64,000 nt of DNA, taken from contig NC_046679.1 in the NCBI RefSeq assembly GCF_009870125.1, positions 22,940,001 through 23,004,000 of the forward strand, given 5' to 3'. Under the pieces are notes generated by a model, which worked only from the letters and a program-made list of their open reading frames with translations, was not told where the DNA came from and made no database searches. This document shows, in pieces, positions 25,733 to 37,579 of the stretch (positions are counted from its first letter, which is position 1; the number at the start of each line of letters is the position of its first letter). Source of the stretch: Drosophila pseudoobscura (lineage: Eukaryota > Arthropoda > Insecta > Diptera > Drosophilidae). Made by a program: the position numbers and the translations under genes.

Positions 25733-28700
25733 AAAAAAGTTCTTGAGATGCGGTGAGAGCCTTGTCGCAGAACACTTGACTGACATTTTCAACGAGTACA
25801 AAGAAACGGGTTAAGGATAAAGCCCAAGTACAGTAGAGCCAAAGCTAACAGCAGGAGGACAATCGATTGGCGGAGATTCCGAAAGGGTTTTGCGGAAAAC
25901 TTCGTTAGAAGAACAATCAAATGTGCGGAAAAAGATTCAAATAGCATCTCCACTCTCTGATCTCGAAGACATATCCTTATCCAAGGGGACTTCCTTCTCT
26001 GAATGGACTTCTGAGCGAACATCTGCTGTGATAGCCGAAGGCACCCATACATTCACATCCACTGTTGTGCAGAAAACTTTCATCTGCCCATGAGATAGGG
26101 CTGTGCCAAACATATGGCCCTACAGATAATGCCCCATAAACCCATTACGTTCGATGCGATTAGAGCATCGATCGTACAACACCTGAAATTATGACAGTCA
26201 CAATGATAGCTCCCGTCTCATTTTTTGGCACACCTATCGCATATCCACTGTAACCCTCGGACAAGCGATCCCTCCACTGTGTCGGTGTGCGTGTGTGCAA
26301 CCATGGCTAAGCAGCACTTGAAATTGTCCCCAATTTGTATGCAGCACAAGTCAAGAGACCGCCGTCGGAGCCGACACAAGATACATTTTGAATTTATGAG
26401 TATGCTGCCCCGAAACGGAAATGGAAATCGTTTTATGCTTTTGACCAAAGCCAAAGCCAAAGCCAAAAAAAAAAAGGGAAACCTGTTAACGACTGTAAAT
26501 CACAGCCGAAACCCAACCGAAAGACAACAGATTTCAATTAGACCTCTGAAAAAGCAAAAACCGAAGAGAAAACAAAGGCAAAACAAATTCAATGAATGCA
26601 AGTGCCCCTCCCCCTCCCCTCCCTAGCATTGGGCCACCCTCACCCATCCCCTCCCGGCACAGAAAGCCAACAAAGCGTATTGAGATCGCAAAATAAATAA
26701 TGTATGGCCCGAGAGAGAGAGATAGATAGATAGAGAGGGAGATAGAGAGGGAGACTCAGAAGTTGGCTTGCAACTTAATTTGCTTTGCCCCATTGAGGCC
26801 TGGGGACTGTCGGCAGGCTGTTTGTATCTGTGTAGCTTTGAGATACACGTACAGACGGACTCAATGTTGACCCATTTCATCTACACGATTAACTCGTTCT
26901 CTTTTGGCCCCAAGTTTGATTCGCCTTCCACCACCGCAACGTGTGATATTTCTATGTTTGAACTCTGCATCCGTGTTGTGTTTGCCATACATGGTCCGAC
27001 CTATCCATTGGATACATTTGGTATAGTATCTCACGCGACGGAAACACTCTTATTGGGTTAGGAACGTGTACGAAGTTTCCATTTGGACCACTTTACAATC
27101 TAGTTTCTACAACAAGTTGGATGCCAATACAGAATATATGATCGCCAAGACCCTTGATCAGATATTATTATACGTTTTTAAGAACCAGTTCTAAGCTGAG
27201 AGCGGCTGAAAGCCGTTTGATTATCAGGAAAATTTATTTTCCAATCATCATATTCGTTATGAAAACCATAATTAAGACGACTTTTAATCCACTTCTAGCG
27301 CGAGCTTTGTAATCTTGAAGTTGAAATTAAACTGTTTATTAATAATTTGTTTTAAATATAATTTAGAGGGGTTAAAAGGTTTAGAGGTGCCGTATAATTT
27401 TCAATAGAAAAACAAAATACACGAGAATGCAATTGATTTTACTTTAGAGTCAATCTACCCCATAAAATTCCTCTATTTGCACTGCAAATAGTAATCTCTG
27501 TAAGGGCTGGCCTGCCGTTCCTCCATTAATATTTCATTCATTTCCTTGCCGGCTCGTGATCGAGACCCGATAAAATGCTTGTGTCCCCTTTCTAGATTTC
27601 AAATTGAGCATGAAAATCTGTGGATGATGATGTCAGCAGAAGGGAGGCGGGGTATAGGTGGAGTTGCCAAAATAACGAAAAAAGAATAAATAAAATCAAC
27701 AGAAAAAAAAGAGGTAGAAAAAAGCGAAGCAGCTATGCCAACAAACGGGTCTTTTTAACAGCCACAGCGCTTCGGACTCAGTCAAGTGTTGTCGTCGCTT
27801 GCTTATCTCTGTCCCGTCCCGTCCCGTCCCTCCGCTGCCCTACACTACCCCCTGGCAACCCTACAGCACACACACACACACACGCACCACACACTCGGGT
27901 ATGTAGAAAAACTGATAACGAAGTGCGCTCCGAAGCATGTAAGCCGTCGTGTGTAAATAGGAGAGCAGCAATACCCTATACCCCACCCCCCTCTCACTGG
28001 CAGGCCGCCTGCCGCCTGCCCTCTTTTACCCATCGTTTATCTATTTGATTGTTGTCTGTTTCGGAACACCGTTATAGGAACTCACTCTCTGGTGCTGTAA
28101 CTGTGTTCTGGATCTGTTGTGTGTGTCTTATCAACCTTTGAACCGTTATCGACAAGTTTGTGTTTTCGTTCTCGTTCTCTTTTTTTCTCTTTTTTTGCAC
28201 TACCAATATCGAGGAATATGCGGACATGTCCCGTCATTAATATGCTGACATCATACCGAAAATAAAGAATGGTAATAAATAGGGTTCTAAATTACTATTA
28301 ACAGTACTATTAGGTGTATTATTTAAATGTTTAAGGAAGAGGTTAGAGGTGTGAGTTCTTTACCATCCATTTGGGGCTTTGATTAATGAAATAAGCTGCT
28401 TCCCATCTACCGCTCACTCTCAAGAATGATAATATCCTTAATCATATCTTACGGCAAAAATCTAATACAAGAATATAGATCCAGAACAGCATTAAAGAAA
28501 GCTTGAAACGAAAGGGAAAATCCATGGGAAAAACCAGCTTAACACGCAGGAAAAGAGCAGAATCCACAGCGATAGAAAGAGAAAGACAACGAGAGTGCAT
28601 GAGTAAAGGAGAGCGAGATACAAGAATAGAGAGGGAGAGCATGCATAATGGGTGGGTGGCGCTGCTCAAGCAAATGCAATGACCTGAATTTGGAGCATTT

Positions 28701-30192
28701 TGTGCAAGAAAATGTGGCAAAGGGGCGCCGGGAAGAATGCGAGAAAAAGCGGCAGCAGAAGGACACAACACAAGTGTTTGAAATATAAGAAAATGTAAGA
28801 TTTTCGAAATAAGTCCACGAAAACTTACATTTAGGACAACAAATTGTCGCCCCCACCGTTTAAAAAAAACTAATTAACAAATGTTCCCTAGATTCCCTTC
28901 ATTTGATTCCCCATTCACAACCATCTCTCACTGAAAAGGGTTATTCCCCCACTCCCCCTACAAAGTTTACGGTACGAATATTAAAAAAAAATCCCGTAAA
29001 CATGTGTTGCAAAAAACATAATAAAATTGAAGAAAAGGCGCGGCAACTGCGACGCTAGCGTCTGCGTCGACGTCAACGGCGCAGGCGACAAGTGTTTACA
29101 AAAAATTTCGGGGCCGAAAACTGTAACTGTAATTCTTGCTGCCCCTGCCCCTGCCCCACGTCCCCTGCTGCGCATGAATGTATGCGTATGCCATGGCGTG
29201 TCCTTGTGCCTAACACAACAAAAGCAGCAGAAGCAGCAAACAGCAACAGCAACAGCAGGAGTGCGAAGGAGAGAGAAAGCAGAGAAGTGACTGAGTAAAG
29301 TGTTGAGGGGGGCCCAGGCCACGGTATATTCACAAGAAGGTCAGGAAGTCCAAGAAAACGGTCTCTAATCGGCAGCGTATACTGACAATAACGTGAAGTG
29401 GGAATTTAACATACTTTTTCCACAACAAATAACTCCATTTCTTATAATTAATCGTTCACAAAAAAAGCACTATAATGTTAATTTGCGAATCCCTCACCCC
29501 ACATAAATCTACCTTGCAAAGGGCCACCCACTCATTTTGCTGTTGTCAAAGTCTACACTTGCCTTTGGATTCGCTTTCCTCTCTCTTTCTCTCTTTGCCA
29601 ATCCAGCATTCCTTTCAGCGAGGGGGGAGTGGAGTGGTTGTGCGTAAGCGCGGGGAAAGCAGAGCAGGGTGTGCGGTGGTTTGGGGTGTGTTCCGGAATT
29701 TACGTGCTTATTGAATTTTCAGCCCAAAAACGAGTTGCGCAAAAAAGAACCAAGAGCTGGGCTGAGGCTGTTGAGCGGCAATTAATTTCAATTAAATTAA
29801 GATCCGGGGCTAGAAATTTCTCATGGAGTTTTGGCTGTTGCTCCGGTTTTCTTCTTTTGCGATGCTGCGCCCTTCACACAAAAACATATGTACACACAAT
29901 AGAGCGAGAACTTAGGGAACTTTTTACGCATAAAAATTTTATCAAGTGACAAACTGAAAAAAACGCGCCCTCGAGCAAATGAACGGTGAAAAACCATCGG
30001 GTACACACTATTTTCTTTTGTCAATCGCTGTATTCCACTTGCACGCTAATTTTGTCCACTGTTCGAAGGCTTGCAACGCGTTAATAGATGCAATTTTATT
30101 GCATTTCTGCTGAGGATTGGCTGCGGCGACCCGTGTGTAGAAATTTCTCGTCCCGCTCACGACAACGCCATTTTTCTTTTGAGCCAGCTGAG

Positions 30193-30355
30193 GAGTGTGA
30201 CCGTTTAAGAGTAATCACACACCTTGCAATGAAATACTGAAATCGAAATCGATGAGCGGGTTTTCTCAGCTGATTTTAGCCCGATAACCGAAGTCTGGAA
30301 TCGATAAAGGCTGTTTCTTAGATGCATATTTTCGGTATATTGGAAAGTGTGACCT
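30193..30355 (-). promoter_or_regulatory. Promoter-like cluster in unit 1 (motif 1 x2, DRE-like)
   Basis: On the minus strand there are two near matches to the fly core-promoter motif 1 (YGGTCACACTR): CGGTCACACTC (30203-30193) and AGGTCACACTT (30355-30345). A DRE-like ATCGATAA lies at 30300-30307. These elements are typical of housekeeping promoters. I could not find the coding exon they would serve; the short ORF at 30486 points the other way. Confidence 0.45.
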
Positions 30356-30485
30356 TCTATTTCTGTATTCAAAACCATACCAAAATCATATAAAGACAAC
30401 TGAAAGATCCTGGAACGTCGCGAATCCTGTGTAAGGCAGCTTCATGTACTTGAGAGAGCCCTAAGACTTCATACGCTGCTCAGCG

Positions 30486-30742
30486 ATGGAAAGCCGTTCG
30501 ATATTGCCATGGGCATCATTGGGCTTCTACTCCTGGACCTACTCCTACTACAACAGCATTAGCGTGACCAGGTAAATCCCTCTCTCTACTATTCACCCGC
30601 GTAATTTTGCTCCTAAAACGTTGCCTCTTCTAGGTTTCTGGGCGAATCCGTAGGCATCATCGGTACCGGGGACTCGGAGAAGCCTCGCAACACTGCCGTG
30701 TATGAAGTGTCTGCTCTTCTGGACAGATGTCGGCAGCCATAA
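30486..30742 (+). CDS. Two-exon small ORF of 64 aa, unidentified (unit 1)
   Basis: ATG at 30486 follows an in-frame TAA. Exon 1 (30486-30571) encodes MESRSILPWASLGF and further aromatic residues. It ends at donor GTAAAT, a 62-bp intron follows to TTCTAG (30633), and exon 2 runs to TAA at 30740-30742 (EKPRNTAVYEVSALLD). The intron size and phase agreement are typical of Drosophila. The protein is short and I recognise no domain. Open reading continues in other frames just after the stop (GQMSAAIRNQPKDDQ), so this may be a frameshifted remnant of a longer gene. Confidence 0.35.
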
Positions 30743-32005
30743 GAAATCAGCCAAAGGATGACCAGGCTGCGGGTCCGTTGTCGCCCTCAACGCTTATGAT
30801 GTCCGAGCGCATGTCCAAGATTTCCTCTGTGGCGGATACGGTGCCACGCTCAACATCACGTTACGTTTGCCTACAGCACCACCACGAATGTCAGTAAAAT
30901 GCTGGCCCATCAATCCCATCAATGAGCCGCCCTGCTCCACCGCGATCTGCGACTAGTCCGACTCCAATTACAAGAGCAAAGAGATACAGGAGGAGGAGTT
31001 GGAGCATGGCTCCGGCAAGCATCCCACCGAACACCAATTTTTTGTAGATTGATTCGAAGTTTTTAAATGCACTTGTGCAGGTTCGTATTATTTGGTTGCT
31101 CTAGCTCTTATACTCTCTGAGTTTCGTCTCTTTCGCGGCTGCGTTGTCAGCACTCTTTTGCTTTCTTCGCTTTGTATTTGTTGTGTGCTGTGATTTTGTA
31201 ATTACTATCAGGAAAACGCAGTGTTTAAATACTGTATAAATACTGTACAAACCTTCACAACGTAGGAGCAACACCAATGGAGAGTAATATTAAGTATAGT
31301 TGAGTTACACAGTGTAAGACCTATAAAAAGTATATTATTTTATCCAATATCTATATGCCTGAGGATATACAAATTCCGGACAGAAAGAAAAAATTATGGT
31401 ACTGGACCAGCAGATTCGAGATTTATTCGACAAGAGAATAGATGCCTCCACACAACTGAACCTATTACTGACTGGGAATTATTGGACTTACACTTTTGAG
31501 GAGATAGATTTCTAGTCTGGTTCCCAGTTAAGTCTTTTAAAATATGGTGTGAAGGTCTGACTTCACAATTTATAACATTTCCTTGGAACGCCTGTACTAA
31601 GTCAATGACTTGGGCATTATCTTTGTACCTAAATTATATTTTAATTCTCATATATCTGCTATTTCGAATAAACCAGAAGGAGTCCTTGGCTTTATGAAAA
31701 GGTAGTCTGAGGAATTTTCTTACCCCTATACCATAAACTAATCTACTTTTCTGGTTCCTGTATCTGGTCCCCTCACTACCAAAAATATCAAGATATGTTT
31801 CTGGTACCATATGTGTTTACAAAAATAGTTCCATCATTCTTCCGTTGATACTTATGCTTCCAATGTCAGGTCTTAATTAATGAATAGTTTAAGTTAACTT
31901 TCTTCTGTTTCGAATTGTTTAGCGAACTTGCTAGTAGCAGATAATTTATGATTTGTACATTCTTCTTTCTACACAGTTTAACTGAACATAGAACATATCC
32001 TTCGT

Positions 32006-32190
32006 TCATGAGTGACTCGACCAGCAACAGGGACTCTCGATATTCTTGGTGTTCATGGGATTGATAAGCTCGGCTTCCGTTTCCTCTTCCCCGACATGAA
32101 ATGACGCCTGCAGGCACTGGATGGACTTCACGTCCACCTGCTTGTTCAAATAGTCTACGAAGGTGCGGACAAAACTTCGCTGCACAACTG
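32006..32190 (-). pseudogene. Possible decayed SGT/SGTA-like N-terminal segment (unit 1)
   Basis: After an AG acceptor-like site, a minus-strand frame reads FVRTFVDYLNKQV, then SIQCLQASFHVGEEETEAEL, and stops at 32006. The pattern FxxFLxxQ ... IQCLxxAFxV recalls the N-terminal dimerisation helices of the co-chaperone SGT. Part of the usual linker would be missing, and another frame continues past the stop (LLLVESLMNEGYV). This is recollection-based and tentative. The segment is duplicated at 36830. Confidence 0.25.
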
Positions 32191-32628
32191 TAGTATTTAT
32201 GTGATTTGAGCTGAAAGATGTTTAAATACACACATAAGAAAAATAATGAACTATCTTGGCTTCTTTATTATGAGCGAATTGTCTCGCACTCGACAACCTG
32301 TCAGTCCAGGCTTAAAAAATGGATATTCAAACATCGCTTGGTCCTCATGGAACATTCTTTTCAGTATGCAACAACCGCTTAGGCCCGTAAATTCAGTATA
32401 CGTATTGTAATAAGGATCTTGTGACTTTGAGTATATTTCTCTTATATGGTGGTGTCATCTTACAAAATCCACGCAGGCAAAAAGTCGTCAAAAATATTTG
32501 TATGGCGTTACACATTTTACTATTCAAATTAGGATTACAATTTTAAATATATGTATTGGATCCGCTATATAAATATATTCCGGGGAAAACTATGAGTAAA
32601 TGAATACATTTTAATAAAATTTCATTCT

Positions 32629-32634
32629 TTTATT
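32629..32634 (-). terminator. AATAAA signal of the Gnf1 copy in unit 1
   Basis: A minus-strand AATAAA lies about 120 bases past the stop codon of the truncated Gnf1 copy. It is identical to the one serving the intact gene. Confidence 0.6.
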
Positions 32635-32755
32635 TTATAAATAAAGTTTATAGTTAAACGGTGCTCTATTTCAACGTGAATTTTTGTTGGATGAGAGGGA
32701 AAGGGAATAACTATCAATGAAATAATGTATAAATTGAAACAAAGGAACATTGGGT

Positions 32756-34549
32756 TTACTTTTTGGCTCTGGACTTGGGCTTGGCGGCCGTCGAACCAGC
32801 GGTCGACTTCTTGGATCCGCTCGCTGCCTTCGACGTGCTGGCAGCCGTGGACTTCTTTTTGGCCTTGATCAGGCCATCTAGCTCTAGGTTGTCTTTATCC
32901 TCGTCCGAGTCCGAGTCTACGCGATTGGTTTCGCCCTCCCCGAGGTCCTCTTCCAGGCCCAGCAGCTCCTCATCGGCGGCACCTGCCTCCGACTTTTTCT
33001 TCTTGATGTTCGCCTGTGCGGAGTAGGAATAGGCCATCACTTCCTTGTTGTAGGACCGCGTCAGGGCCGCCTTCACGCGGCCATCCACGGCATCCAGCGG
33101 GGACTTCTTGCCCGGCCAGGCGGTCAGCTCCACTAGCGAGTCGAGATCCTCACGCAGCAGGTGGTAGTCCTTCATTACGTCCAGTGCAGCGGACACTCCA
33201 TCCTGGCCATCTTTGGCCAGCGGACGGGCTATGTTGTCCAGTAGAAAGGGAGCGTAGTCCAGCCGGACGGAAAGCCTGGAGCCGGAGGTGCAAGACCTAG
33301 TGTGATCATGCAGCTCCTGGGCTAGTCTCGCCCGTTTCGTGGTCCGCGAGTTCTTGCCCAGCCAGCCGGGGAAGTTGATCTGCCCCGTGAAGTGGCCTGC
33401 CATTTTCTCTCCCGGGAGAACAGAGCTGAAAAATGCCTGCGTGGGCAGCAGACTCCAGGCGGAGTTGGCACGGATACGTTTATCTATCATATCGCCAATA
33501 CTAAGGGCATCCGCAGTGGCTGCCACTTTGCCCAGAATATCCTTTCTGAAACAAAAAAGATGATAAAAGTTAATAAACTGATTTCTAATGGAGGATTTAC
33601 TGAGACTCACTTATTGCCCTGTGGCGTGACCTGGAGATAGTTCTGCTGGACAAACAGTGGCGCCAGACTGTAGTCGTGGAAGAATAAATCACATCTATCG
33701 GCGAAAGACATCCGCTTGTGCTCCTCGGCGGTGAAGACCTTGCGCACCACTTCCCAGGGTCCCAGCTTCAGATCTTTGGAGGCCGTCTTCAGCTCCACCT
33801 TAGCCTGCGATTGGGTGGGAATATCTTCTCCCGCACTCATCAGGGAAATGTGATTGATGGACTGGCGAATATCGTTGTTTGTGGCTGCTATGATCTCCTC
33901 CACTTTGGCCGGCGAGATCTTGACCTTCTCCTTGAAGCATATGCTCATGATCTTGCCTTTGATCTGCTCGAGACGCGGCCGCTGGAAGCGCATGTCAAAG
34001 CAGTAGTTGACGAGAGATCGGATCTTCGGGTGATTGCGATCGTTGCACATGCAAATGATGGGTACGGAGCTGTCCTTGATAAGGGCAATTAGCTCCTGCA
34101 TCCCGCCGCGATCCTCGTTGCCAGCCATGCCGTCCACCTCGTCCATGATTAGCACATGCTTTTTGATTAGCCATAGAGGGACTTGTTTTCCAGCAGCGTG
34201 GATACCTCATCCTTGAGCAGACGCTTGCTCCGAGTGTCGGAGGCATTGAACTCCACCGCATCGAAGCCCAGTTCCTTGACCACTAGCGTAGCTGTCGTTG
34301 TCTTTCCTACTCCTGGTGGTCCCGACAGCAGGGCAGCCTTGTAGAAGCTACCATCGTCGTTCTTGGCCCAGGGATTGGGTCGCTGCGCCTTCTTCTTGCC
34401 ATCGTGGCTCACATACCACTTGGACAGCCAGTTCATCAGCCTGCGCAGGAGATGGTTCAATAGAAGGTGGACATGGGGGTTACTTTACTCACTTGGTCAC
34501 GTTGCTGGCTGCTCCGGCCTGGCCCACGATCTCCTTGATGTTCGTCGGC
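32756..34549 (-). pseudogene. Gnf1 (RFC1) 3' fragment, truncated and frameshifted
   Basis: Holds exon 4 (33545-32756), exon 3 (34440-33611) and the last 57 bases of exon 2 (34549-34493) of Gnf1. It lacks the start, PIP box and BRCT domain. Exon 3 has a 25-bp deletion near 34165, between the Walker A region and the Walker B motif, which shifts the frame. The intact copy reads GQSQAVSKKHVLIMDE there. Coding substitutions against the intact copy include Ile to Val in the Walker A loop, Gly to Glu (NKSL region), Leu to Met and Lys to Arg. Exon 4 is intact and unchanged in sequence. Whether it is transcribed is unknown; no Gnf1 promoter comes with it. Confidence 0.93.
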
Positions 34550-35016
34550 AAAAACGAGTTGCGCAAAAAAGAACCAAGAGCTGGGCTGAGGCTGTTGAGC
34601 GGCAATTAATTTCAATTAAATTAAGATCCGGGGCTAGAAATTTCTCATGGAGTTTTGGCTGTTGCTCCGGTTTTCTTCTTTTGCGATGCTGCGCCCTTCA
34701 CACAAAAACATATGTACACACAATAGAGCGAGAACTTAGGGAACTTTTTACGCATAAAAATTTTATCAAGTGACAAACTGAAAAAAACGCGCCCTCGAGC
34801 AAATGAACGGTGAAAAACCATCGGGTACACACTATTTTCTTTTGTCAATCGCTGTATTCCACTTGCACGCTAATTTTGTCCACTGTTCGAAGGCTTGCAA
34901 CGCGTTAATAGATGCAATTTTATTGCATTTCTGCTGAGGATTGGCTGCGGCGACCCGTGTGTAGAAATTTCTCGTCCCGCTCACGACAACGCCATTTTTC
35001 TTTTGAGCCAGCTGAG

Positions 35017-35179
35017 GAGTGTGACCGTTTAAGAGTAATCACACACCTTGCAATGAAATACTGAAATCGAAATCGATGAGCGGGTTTTCTCAGCTGATTT
35101 TAGCCCGATAACCGAAGTCTGGAATCGATAAAGGCTGTTTCTTAGATGCATATTTTCGGTATATTGGAAAGTGTGACCT
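35017..35179 (-). promoter_or_regulatory. Promoter-like cluster in unit 2 (motif 1 x2, DRE-like)
   Basis: Copy of the cluster at 30193-30355, shifted by 4,824 bp and unchanged on reading. Its left neighbourhood is now Gnf1 exon 2 DNA of unit 1, so any transcript running left from here would enter the Gnf1 fragment in sense orientation. Confidence 0.42.
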
Positions 35180-35309
35180 TCTATTTCTGTATTCAAAACC
35201 ATACCAAAATCATATAAAGACAACTGAAAGATCCTGGAACGTCGCGAATCCTGTGTAAGGCAGCTTCATGTACTTGAGAGAGCCCTAAGACTTCATACGC
35301 TGCTCAGCG

Positions 35310-35566
35310 ATGGAAAGCCGTTCGATATTGCCATGGGCATCATTGGGCTTCTACTCCTGGACCTACTCCTACTACAACAGCATTAGCGTGACCAGGTAAA
35401 TCCCTCTCTCTACTATTCACCCGCGTAATTTTGCTCCTAAAACGTTGCCTCTTCTAGGTTTCTGGGCGAATCCGTAGGCATCATCGGTACCGGGGACTCG
35501 GAGAAGCCTCGCAACACTGCCGTGTATGAAGTGTCTGCTCTTCTGGACAGATGTCGGCAGCCATAA
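35310..35566 (+). CDS. Two-exon small ORF of 64 aa, unidentified (unit 2)
   Basis: Identical copy of the ORF at 30486-30742, with exon 1 at 35310-35395, a 62-bp intron, and exon 2 ending at TAA 35564-35566. The same caution applies: the splice geometry is good but there is no recognised family, and it may be a remnant. Confidence 0.33.
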
Positions 35567-36829
35567 GAAATCAGCCAAAGGATGACCAGGCTGCGGGTCC
35601 GTTGTCGCCCTCAACGCTTATGATGTCCGAGCGCATGTCCAAGATTTCCTCTGTGGCGGATACGGTGCCACGCTCAACATCACGTTACGTTTGCCTACAG
35701 CACCACCACGAATGTCAGTAAAATGCTGGCCCATCAATCCCATCAATGAGCCGCCCTGCTCCACCGCGATCTGCGACTAGTCCGACTCCAATTACAAGAG
35801 CAAAGAGATACAGGAGGAGGAGTTGGAGCATGGCTCCGGCAAGCATCCCACCGAACACCAATTTTTTGTAGATTGATTCGAAGTTTTTAAATGCACTTGT
35901 GCAGGTTCGTATTATTTGGTTGCTCTAGCTCTTATACTCTCTGAGTTTCGTCTCTTTCGCGGCTGCGTTGTCAGCACTCTTTTGCTTTCTTCGCTTTGTA
36001 TTTGTTGTGTGCTGTGATTTTGTAATTACTATCAGGAAAACGCAGTGTTTAAATACTGTATAAATACTGTACAAACCTTCACAACGTAGGAGCAACACCA
36101 ATGGAGAGTAATATTAAGTATAGTTGAGTTACACAGTGTAAGACCTATAAAAAGTATATTATTTTATCCAATATCTATATGCCTGAGGATATACAAATTC
36201 CGGACAGAAAGAAAAAATTATGGTACTGGACCAGCAGATTCGAGATTTATTCGACAAGAGAATAGATGCCTCCACACAACTGAACCTATTACTGACTGGG
36301 AATTATTGGACTTACACTTTTGAGGAGATAGATTTCTAGTCTGGTTCCCAGTTAAGTCTTTTAAAATATGGTGTGAAGGTCTGACTTCACAATTTATAAC
36401 ATTTCCTTGGAACGCCTGTACTAAGTCAATGACTTGGGCATTATCTTTGTACCTAAATTATATTTTAATTCTCATATATCTGCTATTTCGAATAAACCAG
36501 AAGGAGTCCTTGGCTTTATGAAAAGGTAGTCTGAGGAATTTTCTTACCCCTATACCATAAACTAATCTACTTTTCTGGTTCCTGTATCTGGTCCCCTCAC
36601 TACCAAAAATATCAAGATATGTTTCTGGTACCATATGTGTTTACAAAAATAGTTCCATCATTCTTCCGTTGATACTTATGCTTCCAATGTCAGGTCTTAA
36701 TTAATGAATAGTTTAAGTTAACTTTCTTCTGTTTCGAATTGTTTAGCGAACTTGCTAGTAGCAGATAATTTATGATTTGTACATTCTTCTTTCTACACAG
36801 TTTAACTGAACATAGAACATATCCTTCGT

Positions 36830-37014
36830 TCATGAGTGACTCGACCAGCAACAGGGACTCTCGATATTCTTGGTGTTCATGGGATTGATAAGCTCGGCTT
36901 CCGTTTCCTCTTCCCCGACATGAAATGACGCCTGCAGGCACTGGATGGACTTCACGTCCACCTGCTTGTTCAAATAGTCTACGAAGGTGCGGACAAAACT
37001 TCGCTGCACAACTG
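36830..37014 (-). pseudogene. Possible decayed SGT-like segment (unit 2)
   Basis: Identical copy of 32006-32190. Confidence 0.25.
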
Positions 37015-37452
37015 TAGTATTTATGTGATTTGAGCTGAAAGATGTTTAAATACACACATAAGAAAAATAATGAACTATCTTGGCTTCTTTATTATGAGCG
37101 AATTGTCTCGCACTCGACAACCTGTCAGTCCAGGCTTAAAAAATGGATATTCAAACATCGCTTGGTCCTCATGGAACATTCTTTTCAGTATGCAACAACC
37201 GCTTAGGCCCGTAAATTCAGTATACGTATTGTAATAAGGATCTTGTGACTTTGAGTATATTTCTCTTATATGGTGGTGTCATCTTACAAAATCCACGCAG
37301 GCAAAAAGTCGTCAAAAATATTTGTATGGCGTTACACATTTTACTATTCAAATTAGGATTACAATTTTAAATATATGTATTGGATCCGCTATATAAATAT
37401 ATTCCGGGGAAAACTATGAGTAAATGAATACATTTTAATAAAATTTCATTCT

Positions 37453-37458
37453 TTTATT
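37453..37458 (-). terminator. Gnf1 polyadenylation signal
   Basis: Minus-strand AATAAA about 120 bases downstream of the Gnf1 stop codon, in AT-rich DNA. It is the first canonical hexamer after the stop. Confidence 0.65.
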
Positions 37459-37579
37459 TTATAAATAAAGTTTATAGTTAAACGGTGCTCTATTTCAACG
37501 TGAATTTTTGTTGGATGAGAGGGAAAGGGAATAACTATCAATGAAATAATGTATAAATTGAAACAAAGGAACATTGGGT

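Larger units (their letters stand above)
20705..29725. other. Non-coding region upstream of the FERM gene
   Basis: About 9 kb with no convincing coding exon on either strand. It should hold the 5' UTR and promoter of the minus-strand FERM gene, but I cannot place a transcription start. It contains many short tandem or biased tracts: CA near 21055-21085, CT near 23660-23680, a G21 run, an 11-bp minisatellite, a GGAGGC-rich block, GA repeats near 26709-26755 and CA near 27866-27890. Confidence 0.6.
29726..34549. repeat. Tandem segmental duplication, unit 1 (4,824 bp)
   Basis: This segment recurs directly downstream at 34550-39398 in the same orientation. The offset is 4,824 bp up to about 34165 and 4,849 bp after it, because unit 1 lacks 25 bp. 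The left edge is the AAAAACGAGTTGCGC block at 29726. The right edge is at TCGGC, 34549, inside Gnf1 exon 2. Reading the two units side by side, I saw no difference from 29726 to about 33694. I then saw ten substitutions plus the 25-bp deletion in the last 855 bp. Unit 1 contains only a 3' fragment of Gnf1. Confidence 0.95.

Noticed and set aside
29821..30024. Basic minus-strand ORF ending KKKTGATAKTP, considered as a ribosomal or chromatin protein
   Set aside because: It starts at TTG, is short and matches no family I know; kept only as part of the duplicated non-coding DNA.
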